This document shows, piece after piece, positions 1-8,317 of a stretch of 35,361 nt of DNA. Position 1 is the first letter of the stretch. Every line of letters begins with the position of its first letter. The stretch comes from Caulobacter sp. 17J80-11 (GTDB lineage: Bacteria > Pseudomonadota > Alphaproteobacteria > Caulobacterales > Caulobacteraceae). Under the pieces are notes generated by a model that saw only the letters and a program-made list of their open reading frames with translations, searched no databases and was not told where the DNA came from. The DNA lies in contig NZ_JACSJI010000027.1 in assembly GCF_014349105.1 (NCBI RefSeq), positions 1 to 35,361 on the forward strand. Reading direction: 5' to 3'. Made by a program: the position numbers and the translations under genes.

Positions 1-1236
1 GGCCGAGCCGCCGTCGCCGCCCAGGGCGGCCAGACCGCCCGCGCCGGCGCCCGCGCCGCCGCCGCCGCCGATCGACTGGGCGAACAGGCCGACCGAGCCG
101 AACTCGTTGGTGGTGACCGTGCCGGCGTTGTCGATCGACACCGTGCCGCCCGAACCCGCGCCGCCGCCGTCGCCGCCCAGCGCCACCGCGCCGCCCGAGG
201 CGCCGCCGTAGCCGCCGCCGCCGCCGATGGACTGGGCCAGCACGCCGTAAGAGAATTGTCCGTTGGTGGTGATCGAGCCGCCGGCCAGGATGTCGACGTC
301 CACCGCCCCGCCGTCGCCGGCGCTGGTGGCGTCGCCGCCGAAGGCGACCAGGCCGCCGCCGGCCCCGCCGCTGCCGCCGAAGCCGCCGATGCTGAGCGCC
401 AGGATGCCGTTGGCGGCGCGGCCTTGGGTGGTGATCGAGCCGCTATGGTCGATGTTGATGGCCCCGCCGGCGCCGGCGCCGTCGCCGTTGCCGCCGACCC
501 CGCCGATGCCCGCGCCGGTGCCGCCGCTGCCGCCGTAACCGCCCGAGCTGTGGGCGAAGATGCCCTGGCCCTTGTCGCTGGCGGTGGTGATGGCGGCGCT
601 GTTGGTCAGGGTGATGTCGCCGCCGACGCCGCCGCGCTTGCCGTCGCCGCCCTCGCCGTAGGCGCCCACGCCGGTGCCGCCGTCGCCGCCGTCGCCGGCC
701 AGGCTCTGGGCGTGCACGCCGTGCGAGCCCTCGCCGGAGGCCGACAGCGTGCCGCTGGTGGTCAGGAAGATGTCGCCGCCGTCGCCGCCGCGGCCGCCGT
801 CGCCGCCGAACCCGACGGGGACGAAGGGCGGCAGCAGGAAGCCGGTGCCGCCGTTTCCGCCGTCGCCGCCGTTGCTGGTGGCGAACACGGCGCTCTTGCA
901 GGCGCCGCTGGCCGAGACGTTCGACGCCGAGCCGTTGATGGTGTCGCCGGCCTCGCCGCCGTCGCCGTCGCCGCCCTGGGCCGGATAGTCGCCGCCCCCG
1001 TCGCCGTTGTCGCCGTTCTGGTTGAACACCACCTGGCCGGTCGGGCTGGTGCAGTCGGCCGCGTGCGCCGCGTTGGGCAGGCCGGCGCTCGCCAGCACGG
1101 CCAGCGCCGCGCCGCCCATCAGCAGATGCTTTGCGCGCGAGGAGGAGGGCGCCGCCGCGCGGGGCCGCAGCATCGGCTTCTCGAACGGCCAAGCCGGAAT
1201 GCCGAGCTCACCGCCGGTCTGATCGTGCTGCGCCAT
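1..1236 (-). CDS. Glycine-rich repeat autotransporter-like surface protein (C-terminus beyond window)
   Basis: The reverse strand is open from an ATG at 1236 to the window edge (412 codons, no stop). A GGAGGGGG Shine-Dalgarno lies just upstream of the ATG. Residues 1 to about 59 form an extended signal peptide: a polar start, a basic stretch (SSSRAKH), then a hydrophobic core ending NAAHA before ADCTS. The rest is Gly/Asp/Ala-rich, with about five degenerate repeats of roughly 57 residues. Each repeat carries an ITTxG-like strand, a G(I/V)xAQSIGG motif and GGDGG loops. Such repeats are known in passengers of alphaproteobacterial autotransporters, so a C-terminal beta-barrel is expected left of the window but is not visible. 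The likely role is a secreted or cell-surface adhesin-like beta-helix. It is divergent from a second autotransporter at 1641. The exact function is unknown. Confidence 0.8.
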   Translation of the reverse strand, partial: MAQHDQTGGELGIPAWPFEKPMLRPRAAAPSSSRAKHLLMGGAALAVLASAGLPNAAHAADCTSPTGQVVFNQNGDNGDGGGDYPAQGGDGDGGEAGDTINGSASNVSASGACKSAVFATSNGGDGGNGGTGFLLPPFVPVGFGGDGGRGGDGGDIFLTTSGTLSASGEGSHGVHAQSLAGDGGDGGTGVGAYGEGGDGKRGGVGGDITLTNSAAITTASDKGQGIFAHSSGGYGGSGGTGAGIGGVGGNGDGAGAGGAINIDHSGSITTQGRAANGILALSIGGFGGSGGAGGGLVAFGGDATSAGDGGAVDVDILAGGSITTNGQFSYGVLAQSIGGGGGYGGASGGAVALGGDGGGAGSGGTVSIDNAGTVTTNEFGSVGLFAQSIGGGGGAGAGAGGLAALGGDGGSA

Positions 1237-1544
1237 GGTCCCCCTCCAGTCGTCGCGTGGGCGCGCACGGCCTCTTTCGCCGGGCGGACGCACCTTCGCG
1301 GAACGGAGGTTTCCTTCGCCGTTAGGAAACAGTCAAGGTGTCTGAACGTCGATTAACTTTGAAAATGTATGTTTTAGGTGCGAGTGCGTAAGAACTGTCG
1401 CTCGCCTGTCCGGGGAAAAACGGCGCAGAGATTAACCCGAGAAGTCCGTGCGTTAACCATGGAGCCGTCTACTGCTTATCTATTCTCTACTATATGGCGT
1501 CGCTCCGGGCGCCGCCGCAGATTGGTCGGATTGTAATCATGCAT

Positions 1545-1559
1545 TTAATCTGAAATTAG
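1545..1559 (+). promoter_or_regulatory. CtrA-like box (TTAA-N7-TTAG)
   Basis: TTAA at 1545-1548, seven bases, then TTAG at 1556-1559 matches the CtrA consensus TTAA-N7-TTAA at 7 of 8 positions. CtrA is the cell-cycle regulator of Caulobacterales and related alphaproteobacteria. The box lies about 80 bp before the autotransporter start, a plausible promoter position. One near-match in an AT-rich stretch can arise by chance. Confidence 0.35.
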
Positions 1560-1626
1560 CATTTTTTTCTGGACGGAGCGGCGTGGCGAAGCTTATGGCG
1601 GCGAAACTTGGCCGTAGTGCGCGCGC

Positions 1627-1633
1627 GAGGGGG
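1627..1633 (+). promoter_or_regulatory. Ribosome binding site that decides the autotransporter start
   Basis: GAGGGGG ends 7 nt before the ATG at 1641. This favours 1641 over an in-frame upstream ATG at 1608. The protein from 1641 begins directly with a classical signal peptide. Confidence 0.7.
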
Positions 1634-1640
1634 CGAAGCC

Positions 1641-4600
1641 ATGCGATCGGAACAATTCCGCCGGAAGCTGCTGTGCGGCGCGGGGCTCGCCGCGCTCGGG
1701 GCCGCCGGCCTGCTCGCCGCGACGCCGGCGGCGGCGCAGAGCGCCACGGTCAGCAGCGGCCCCAGCATCGGCGACCTGAACAGTTCGCCGGGCGCCGACC
1801 CGATCGGCCAGACCTTCCTGACGCCGAGCTCGACCGCATGGCTCAACAAGTTTTCGTTCGCCGACTTCACCGGCGCCGAGACGATCTCGATCCGCGCTTG
1901 GGACGGCGCGCAGCCGACCGGGCCGGTGCTGTTCTCTCAGACCCTGGCCACCGGCGCGCCCGCGTCGCTCTACACCGGCGGTCTTCAGCTGGTCGGCGGC
2001 CAGACCTACATCGTCGAGGTCACATCGAACGGCGGCAAGCAAATCGACGTCAGCCAGGGCACGTATTCTGACGGCGCGCTTTATCTGAACAGCGGCGGGA
2101 CCTGGACCCTGCCGGTACTTCCGGACATCGACCTCGCCTTCACCGCCAGCTTCTCCTCGGCCGGGGGCGCTTGCCTGGGTTCGCCGGCGCTCGACGACGG
2201 CAACAACACCTGCGCGGTCGACTCCACCCTGGCGGCCGACGCCGGGGCCGACGGCCTGGACGGGACCGACACCCTGCAGCTGGGCGGCTCGACCGACTTC
2301 TCCTTCGACGTCGGCCGGATCGGGACCGACTTCGTCAACTTCGAGGACGTGCAGAAGACCGGCGCCAATACCGTCACCCTGACCGGGGTCGACCTGGCCG
2401 CCACCCACGTCACGGTCTCCGACGGCGTTCTGGTCGGCAACACCGACTCCGTGAAGGGGGACGTCACGCTGGATGGCACGGCGGGCGTGACCACCGGACC
2501 GGTGCTGGCCTTCGACCAGGGTTTCAACGGGACGTACGCGGGCGACATCGACGGCAACGGCGTCTTCGCCAAGGCCGGGACCGGCGAGCTGACCCTGACC
2601 GGGACCAACACCTTCGACGGCGTGATCAGCATCGTCGGCGGCAAGCTGATCGGCGACGTCGACGCCATCAACACCAATGTCAGCGTCGGCGCGGGCGCGG
2701 CGGTGGTGTTCGACCAGGCGACGAACGCCAGCTACGACGGCAACATCAACGGCGCCGGCGCGCTGGAGAAGCGCGGGGCCGGCACGCTGACCCTGACCGG
2801 CAATAGCAACTACGACGGCGGCACGCTGATCAGCGGCGGCCGGCTGGCCGGCGACACCGACAGCCTGCAGGGCGCGATCACCAATAACGCCCAGCTCGAG
2901 TTCGCGATGAACTCGAACGGGACCTTCCAGGGGACCAGCTCGGGCACGTTCGGCTCGATCAGCGGCTCCGGCTCGGTGATCAAGAGCGGAACCGGCACGC
3001 TGACCATCGGCGCGGCAAACAGCTACTCCGGCGGCGCCAGCATCTCCGGCGGCAAGATCCAGCTCGACCACCTGGACGGCCTGGGGACCGGGACCGTCAA
3101 CATGGACGGCGGCTCGCTGAGGTTCGGCGCCTCCGGCACCTTCGACAACGGCATGTCGTTCAATACGGCGGGCGGGGTCGTCTCCGCCGCCGCTGGCAAG
3201 ACAGTCACCATCCAGGGCGCCATCGGCGTCGGCAACGGCGACGCCATGACCTTCGGCTCGGCGACCGACACCGGCGTGATCATCCTCGACTCGGTCGGCG
3301 CCTCGGTGTGGTCCACCTCGACGGTGACCGTGGCGGGCGGGACGCTGCGCGGGACCGGCAGCGACCTCAGCTTCTTCACCGGCTCCGCCGCCAGCACCAC
3401 CGTGACGACGGGCGCGACCCTGGACTTCTCGACCAGCACCGGCGCCACCGTCCTCAACCTGCAGGGCGCCGGGACGGTGGCGGCGGGCGCCAATGAGCTG
3501 TGGCTGGGCCAGGGCTCGTTCGACGGCGTGCTGAGCGGGACGGGCGGCCTGCGGAAGTACAGCTCCGGGACGCTGCGGCTGTCCGGGACGGACACCCTGA
3601 CCGGCGCGACCTTGATCAGCGCCGGCACGCTGACGGTCGCCGACGGCGCGGCCCTGTCTGACGCCAGCGCGGTGACGGTGAACGGCGCCGGCATCTTCGA
3701 CGTCGAGGACAGCGAGACCATCGGCAGCCTGGCCGGCGCCGGCTCGGTGACCCTGCAGTCGGGCGCGGTGCTGACCACCGGCGGCGACAACACCTCGACC
3801 ACCCTGTCCGGGAACGTCACCGGCCTCGGCGGCCTGACCAAGACCGGCTCGGGCGTGTTCACCCTCACCGGGAACAACACCTATTCGGGCGGCACCACCG
3901 TGCTGGCCGGCGAACTGCGCGGCACGACCAACAGCCTGCAGGGCGACGTCGTCAACGACGCTTCGGTCAACTTCTTCCAGGCCTTCGACGGGACCTACGC
4001 CGGCGACATGAGCGGCACGGGCAGCCTGACCAACAGCGGCTCTGGCACGGTGCGCCTGACCGGCTCCGTCGACGTGGACGGCGGCGTGGCCATCGACGCC
4101 GGCACGCTGATCAGCGTGAACAACGCGCTCGCCTCGAGCGACGTGACCAATGACGGCGTGCTGGGTTTCGACAACAGCGGGACGGGGATCTTCGCCGGCG
4201 ATATCGAGGGGACGGGCTCGCTGCGCAAGCTGGGCGCGGGCTCGCTCACGCTCACGGGCGACAACAGCTACGCCGGCGGCACCTCGGTCGAGGCCGGGCG
4301 GCTGATCGGCGCGGTCGGCGCGCTGCAGGGCGACATCTCGGTATTGGCCGGCGCGGCGGTCGAGTTCGCGCAGGCGACGAACGCCACCTATGGCGGCGAC
4401 CTGTCGGGCGGCGGCGTGCTGGTGAAGTCCGGCGCGGGCAAGCTGACCCTGACCGGCGCCAACACCCTGTCGGGCGTCACCGTCGACGGCGGGATTCTGC
4501 AGGGCACGACCGACAACCTGGTCGGCGATATCGACAACGACGGCCAGGTGATCTTCGCCCAGGGTTCGACCGGGACCTACGCCGGCGACATGAGCGGCAC

Positions 4601-6770
4601 GGGCTCGCTGGTGAAGACCGGCAACGGCGCGCTGACGCTGAGCGGGTCCAACAGCTATTCGGGCGGGACCACCGTCTCCGGCGGCTCGCTGATCGGCACG
4701 ACCGACTCCATCCAGGGCAAGGTCGTCAACAACGCCCAGCTGGTGTTCGACCAGGGCGCCGACGGGACCTTCTCCGGAAACCTCAGCGGCTCGGGCGACG
4801 TCACCTTCCAGGGCGGCGTCTGGTTCGAGCTGACCGGGACCAACACCTCGACCGGCGACATGACCATCGACGGCTCGACCGTGCTGGCCGACACCGACGC
4901 GATCGCCGGCGACGTCGACCTGGCGAACGGGTCGCTGCTGATCCTCGACCAGGAGTTCGATGGGACCGTCGGCGGCGACATCACCGGCTCGGGCAGCTTC
5001 ACCAAGCAGGGCAACGGCTCGGTGCGTCTGACGGGGACCAGCTCCTACACCGGCGGCACCAACGTGATGGCCGGCTATCTGGTCGGCGACACCAACTCGC
5101 TGCGCGGTACGATCTTCACCTACCTCGGCGGCTACGTCGTGTTCGACCAAGGCTTCGACGCGACCTTCGACGGCGAGCTGTCGGGCTTCGGCGGCTTCGT
5201 GAAGCAGGGGGCGGGCCGGCTGACCATCGCCGACGACCAGCTGACCGACGACCTCTCATACCTGCAGGCCGGGCGCCTGACGGTGAACGGCTCGATCGGC
5301 GCGCTGCAGGTGACCAGCGGCACGCTGAACGGGACCGGCACGGTCGGCGACCTGTCCATGCTGGGCGGCGTGCTCGCGCCCGGCAGCTCGATCGGCGCCC
5401 TGCACGTGAACGGCGACCTGCTGCTGGGCTCCGCCTCGCTGCTGCAGATCGAGGCCAAGCCGGGCTCGTCGGACCTGATTTCGGTGACCGGCGGCGCGAC
5501 CCTGCAGGGCGCGGACGTGGCCCTGCTGGTCCAGCCCGGCTTCTACGCGCCGGGCACCAGCTGGACGATCATCCAGGCGGGCGGCGCGGTCAGCGGCAGC
5601 CTCGGCGACATCGCCGCCAGCCAGTCCTTCGGCCTGCTGGATCCGAAGTTCGTCTACGGCGCGCACGACGTGAAGATCAAACTCGTCTTCGTGCCGGAGC
5701 ACCTCTACGGCTACGCCAGGACCGACAATCAGCTGGAGACAGCCCACGGCGTCGGGGCCCTGCCGGAGAGCGCGGCGGTGCTGAACGCCCTGGTCTACGC
5801 TCCCACGGCCGACCTGCCGGACGCGCTGGACCAGCTGTCGGGCGAGATGCAGGCCTCGCTGGCCTCGGCCCTGCTGGACGACAACAGCTTCGCGGTCGAC
5901 GCCGCCCTGACCCGCCTGCGCAACCACGACCCGATGATCCCGGGCTGGGGCGTGTGGGCGACGGCGCGGGCGGACAAGTCGAGCCTCGAGGGCGACCCGG
6001 GCGTGGCCACGCTGGAGCGCTCGCGCGACGCCTTCCTGACCGGCATGGACTACACGTTCGAGAACGGCCTGCGCCTGGGCGCCGCCTTCGGGGCGGACCA
6101 GGGCGACGCCGAGGTGGCCGATCGCGGCAGCAAGGCCGACACCGACGGCTGGCTGGCCGAGGTCTACGGCCGGGTCGACTTCGGCCGCAACACCTTCCGC
6201 TTCGGCGGCGGCGTCGGCGGCCAGGACGTCTCCACCACCCGCACGGTGGTGGTCGGCCCGCTGACCGAGGTCAACACCGGCGAGACCGAGGCCCGCACGG
6301 CCAACGCCTTCATCGAATTGGCCCGCAGCTACGGCGAGCCCGGCGCGCTGGAGTTCGAGCCGTTCATCGGCGCCGGCTGGGCCAAGTCCGAGGTGGACGG
6401 CTACGCCGAAACCGGCGGCTCCTCGGCCCTGGCGGTCGGGGATGTCGAGGTCGACTCCACCTACGCCCTGGCCGGCCTGCGCGTGTCGCGCGAGTTCGAC
6501 CTGGGCGGCGGCGTGCTGAAGCCGACCGGCTCGCTGGCCTGGGAGAACCCCTTCGGCGAGCCGGAGGCGGCGGTGGTCAACAGCTTCATCACCGCGCCGT
6601 CCGCGCCGTTCACGATCCGCGGTTCGGATCTGGACGGCGGGCGGGCCCTGATGGAGCTCGGCCTGCAGTGGGAGAGCGGCGACTTCAAGATCGGGGTCAC
6701 CTACGAAGGCGCGGCCTCGGAGGACTTCCAGCGCCACGGCGGCAGGATTTACGCCCGCCTGGCCTTCTGA
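1641..6770 (+). CDS. Autotransporter with passenger-associated repeats and C-terminal beta-barrel
   Basis: This 1709-aa type Va autotransporter should be exported by Sec and insert its C-terminal barrel in the outer membrane to display the passenger. A signal peptide spans about 1-32 (RRK, hydrophobic core, TPAAA before QSA). Residues about 40-185 form a distinct N-terminal module unlike the repeats, possibly a jelly-roll. From about 215 to 1220 there are about 12 passenger-associated repeats of the form GxGxLTLTGxNxYxGGTxVxGGxLxG, often followed by TxSLQG and a variable spacer with GTYxG and SGxGxLxKxG. This is typical of a beta-helix. A linker follows, then the barrel at about 1434-1709 (GWGVWATARA, ENGLRLGAAFGA, terminal YARLAF with the C-terminal Phe needed for assembly). 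No protease triad is evident, so an adhesin-like role is inferred. A strong terminator follows. Confidence 0.92.
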   Translation: MRSEQFRRKLLCGAGLAALGAAGLLAATPAAAQSATVSSGPSIGDLNSSPGADPIGQTFLTPSSTAWLNKFSFADFTGAETISIRAWDGAQPTGPVLFSQTLATGAPASLYTGGLQLVGGQTYIVEVTSNGGKQIDVSQGTYSDGALYLNSGGTWTLPVLPDIDLAFTASFSSAGGACLGSPALDDGNNTCAVDSTLAADAGADGLDGTDTLQLGGSTDFSFDVGRIGTDFVNFEDVQKTGANTVTLTGVDLAATHVTVSDGVLVGNTDSVKGDVTLDGTAGVTTGPVLAFDQGFNGTYAGDIDGNGVFAKAGTGELTLTGTNTFDGVISIVGGKLIGDVDAINTNVSVGAGAAVVFDQATNASYDGNINGAGALEKRGAGTLTLTGNSNYDGGTLISGGRLAGDTDSLQGAITNNAQLEFAMNSNGTFQGTSSGTFGSISGSGSVIKSGTGTLTIGAANSYSGGASISGGKIQLDHLDGLGTGTVNMDGGSLRFGASGTFDNGMSFNTAGGVVSAAAGKTVTIQGAIGVGNGDAMTFGSATDTGVIILDSVGASVWSTSTVTVAGGTLRGTGSDLSFFTGSAASTTVTTGATLDFSTSTGATVLNLQGAGTVAAGANELWLGQGSFDGVLSGTGGLRKYSSGTLRLSGTDTLTGATLISAGTLTVADGAALSDASAVTVNGAGIFDVEDSETIGSLAGAGSVTLQSGAVLTTGGDNTSTTLSGNVTGLGGLTKTGSGVFTLTGNNTYSGGTTVLAGELRGTTNSLQGDVVNDASVNFFQAFDGTYAGDMSGTGSLTNSGSGTVRLTGSVDVDGGVAIDAGTLISVNNALASSDVTNDGVLGFDNSGTGIFAGDIEGTGSLRKLGAGSLTLTGDNSYAGGTSVEAGRLIGAVGALQGDISVLAGAAVEFAQATNATYGGDLSGGGVLVKSGAGKLTLTGANTLSGVTVDGGILQGTTDNLVGDIDNDGQVIFAQGSTGTYAGDMSGTGSLVKTGNGALTLSGSNSYSGGTTVSGGSLIGTTDSIQGKVVNNAQLVFDQGADGTFSGNLSGSGDVTFQGGVWFELTGTNTSTGDMTIDGSTVLADTDAIAGDVDLANGSLLILDQEFDGTVGGDITGSGSFTKQGNGSVRLTGTSSYTGGTNVMAGYLVGDTNSLRGTIFTYLGGYVVFDQGFDATFDGELSGFGGFVKQGAGRLTIADDQLTDDLSYLQAGRLTVNGSIGALQVTSGTLNGTGTVGDLSMLGGVLAPGSSIGALHVNGDLLLGSASLLQIEAKPGSSDLISVTGGATLQGADVALLVQPGFYAPGTSWTIIQAGGAVSGSLGDIAASQSFGLLDPKFVYGAHDVKIKLVFVPEHLYGYARTDNQLETAHGVGALPESAAVLNALVYAPTADLPDALDQLSGEMQASLASALLDDNSFAVDAALTRLRNHDPMIPGWGVWATARADKSSLEGDPGVATLERSRDAFLTGMDYTFENGLRLGAAFGADQGDAEVADRGSKADTDGWLAEVYGRVDFGRNTFRFGGGVGGQDVSTTRTVVVGPLTEVNTGETEARTANAFIELARSYGEPGALEFEPFIGAGWAKSEVDGYAETGGSSALAVGDVEVDSTYALAGLRVSREFDLGGGVLKPTGSLAWENPFGEPEAAVVNSFITAPSAPFTIRGSDLDGGRALMELGLQWESGDFKIGVTYEGAASEDFQRHGGRIYARLAF

Positions 6771-6793
6771 TCCGACCATCAAGCGAAAGCGAG

Positions 6794-6823
6794 ACGCCGC
6801 GCCCGGAAGACCGGGCGCGGCGT
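6794..6823 (+). terminator. Hairpin terminator after the autotransporter
   Basis: A perfect 13-bp stem (arms 6794-6806 and 6811-6823) with an AAGA tetraloop lies 23 bp after the autotransporter stop. The T-tract that follows is weak (TGTCGTTCTC). It separates the autotransporter from the hydrolase operon. Confidence 0.8.
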
Positions 6824-6892
6824 TGTCGTTCTCCCGCTCCCGTTTCGGACGGCTTCCAGCCAGGGCCGTGCCCGGCTACCGTCGCCAGGTCT

Positions 6893-6900
6893 GAGGGGGG
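6893..6900 (+). promoter_or_regulatory. Ribosome binding site selecting a GTG start
   Basis: GAGGGGGG ends 7 nt before the GTG at 6908. A second in-frame GTG at 6914 is spaced less well. This site supports a GTG start for the amidohydrolase gene. Confidence 0.6.
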
Positions 6901-6907
6901 TGAGCTG

Positions 6908-8317
6908 GTGAGTGTGAAGCGTCGCGCGATCGCGGTGGGCGCCGCGGTCTTCAGTCTGGGGTGCGCGGCGGCGGCCGCGGCGCACGACATCGACGGTCCG
7001 TTCGCCGGCTGGGAAGGCCCGGCCGACGCCGCATCGCCCGGCGCCGCGCCCAAGGGGAAGGTCGTCGTCTATCGCGGCGCCACCCTGATCGACGGCACCG
7101 GCGCGCCGGCGCGGGCCGACGCCGTGGTGGTGGTCGATGGCGATCGCATCGTCTCGGTCGGCTCCGGCAAGGATCCCGTGCCGGCCGGGGCCGAGGTGGT
7201 CGACGCGCGCGGCCTGTACGTCCTGCCCGGCCTGATCGACACCCACGTCCACCTGGCAACCCCGCCCGACCCGCCGAAGGCCGAGGCCGAGCTGCGCCGG
7301 CTGCTCTACAGCGGCGTCACCGCCGTGCGCGACATGGCCGACGACACCCGCTCGGTGGCCGAGCTGCAGCGGCGCGCCCGGGTGGGCGAGATCCCCGGGC
7401 CGGACATCTACTTCACCGCCCTGATGGCGGGGCCCAGCTTCTTCGACGACCCGCGCACCATCGCCGTCAGCCAGGGCGACACGCCCGGCAAGGTGCCGTG
7501 GATGCAGGCGATCACGGACGACACCGACCTGCCGCTGGCGGTGGCCATGGCGCGCGGGACCTACGCCACCGCCATCAAGATCTACGCCAACCTGCCGGCC
7601 GAACGGGTCAAGGCGATCACCGCCGAGGCGCATCGCCAGGGCTTCCCGGTGTGGGCGCACGCGGCGGTGTTCCCGGCCGGGCCCAAGGACGTGGTCGACG
7701 CCGGCGTCGACGTGGTCTCGCACGCCTGCCCGATCGGCTACCTGGTCTCGCCGCATGTGCCGCAGAGCTACCAGGACCCGACCCCGATCGACGTGAAGGC
7801 GCTGGGCGAGGGCGAGAACCCGGCCGTCGCTGCCCTGTACGAGCAGATGAAGGCCCAGGGCACGATCCTGGACGCCACCGTGCGGGTCTATGTCGAGCAC
7901 GAGGCCGAGTGGGCGAAGACCAAGAAGGGCCGCCCGCCGCGCTGCCCGTCGGAGGTGGTCTACCGCCTGACCGCCCAGGCCTACGCCCACGGCGTGCAGA
8001 TCAGCGCCGGCACCGACGGCGAGACCGACGCCTCCGATCCGTACCCGGCCCTGCACGAAGAGCTGGAGCTGCTGTCCGACAAGGTCGGCATGCCGCCGTC
8101 CGAGGTGATCCGCTCGGCCACCCAGGTCGCCGCCCGCGCGGCCGGCCGCGCGGCCGACATGGGCGTGATCGCGCCCGGCAAGCTGGCCAACCTGGTGTTC
8201 GTCTCGAAGGACCCGCTGGCGGACGTCTCCAACCTGCGCTCGGTCGCCTTCACCGTGAAGCGGGGCAAGGTTTTCCCGCGGGCCGACTACAGCCCTCCCG
8301 CCCAGAGCTCCAAATGA
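6908..8317 (+). CDS. Exported metal-dependent amidohydrolase (imidazolonepropionase-like)
   Basis: This 469-aa member of the amidohydrolase superfamily probably hydrolyses an amide, cyclic amide or peptide bond outside the cytoplasm. The N-terminus (MSVKRR, hydrophobic stretch, AAAAAHD) reads as a signal peptide. An SLGC sequence inside it is a poor lipobox. The metal site is complete: HVH at 113-115 in GLIDTHVHL, Lys224 in AIKIYA (candidate carbamylated lysine), His251, His272 and Asp370 in SAGTDGE. The small beta-domain flanking the barrel is visible at 52-110 (VVVYRGATLIDGTG). The stop codon overlaps the ATG of the next gene (ATGA), so the two are translationally coupled. Substrate cannot be read from sequence. 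The neighbouring dipeptidase homologue, organic-anion transporter and cyclodeaminase suggest an amino-acid-derived compound. Confidence 0.85.
   Translation: MSVKRRAIAVGAAVFSLGCAAAAAAHDIDGPFAGWEGPADAASPGAAPKGKVVVYRGATLIDGTGAPARADAVVVVDGDRIVSVGSGKDPVPAGAEVVDARGLYVLPGLIDTHVHLATPPDPPKAEAELRRLLYSGVTAVRDMADDTRSVAELQRRARVGEIPGPDIYFTALMAGPSFFDDPRTIAVSQGDTPGKVPWMQAITDDTDLPLAVAMARGTYATAIKIYANLPAERVKAITAEAHRQGFPVWAHAAVFPAGPKDVVDAGVDVVSHACPIGYLVSPHVPQSYQDPTPIDVKALGEGENPAVAALYEQMKAQGTILDATVRVYVEHEAEWAKTKKGRPPRCPSEVVYRLTAQAYAHGVQISAGTDGETDASDPYPALHEELELLSDKVGMPPSEVIRSATQVAARAAGRAADMGVIAPGKLANLVFVSKDPLADVSNLRSVAFTVKRGKVFPRADYSPPAQSSK

Larger units (their letters stand above)
1237..1640. promoter_or_regulatory. 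Divergent intergenic region between two surface-protein genes
   Basis: These 404 bp are distinctly more AT-rich than the flanking genes, especially about 1340-1570, and must hold promoters for both divergent genes. I see TTAAC-containing motifs near 1354, 1433 and 1453, an A/T-rich stretch at 1470-1495, and a T-run at 1561-1567. No ORF here looks real. I cannot assign -35/-10 elements with confidence. Confidence 0.6.

Noticed and set aside
1322-1336. Second CtrA-like site (TTAG-N7-TCAA)
   Set aside because: It matches only 6 of 8 consensus positions in an AT-rich stretch, too weak to list as a site.
256-1356. Plus-strand open frame opposite the glycine-rich gene
   Set aside because: It is an Ala/Gly/Asp-rich antisense shadow of the repeat protein. 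It also runs through the promoter region.
1593-5150. Very long reverse-strand open frame (over 1100 codons) opposite the plus-strand autotransporter
   Set aside because: High GC removes stop codons in shadow frames. The product is an Arg/Gly/Ala/Val/Asp-rich low-complexity string without a recognisable domain, while the plus strand has a signal peptide, repeats and a barrel.
2500-5300. Regularly spaced similar DNA blocks that could suggest a repeat array
   Set aside because: They are codon-level echoes of the autotransporter passenger repeats. They are degenerate, in frame and translated, not CRISPR or intergenic repeats.
5256-6782. Long reverse-strand open frame opposite the autotransporter barrel
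   Set aside because: It is the antisense shadow of a clearly coding barrel domain. Its composition is non-protein-like and it has no ribosome site.
6908-6985. Lipoprotein signal (SLGC) at the amidohydrolase N-terminus
   Set aside because: The residue at -3 is Ser rather than Leu/Val/Ile, and the Ala-rich stretch after it suits ordinary signal peptidase cleavage better.
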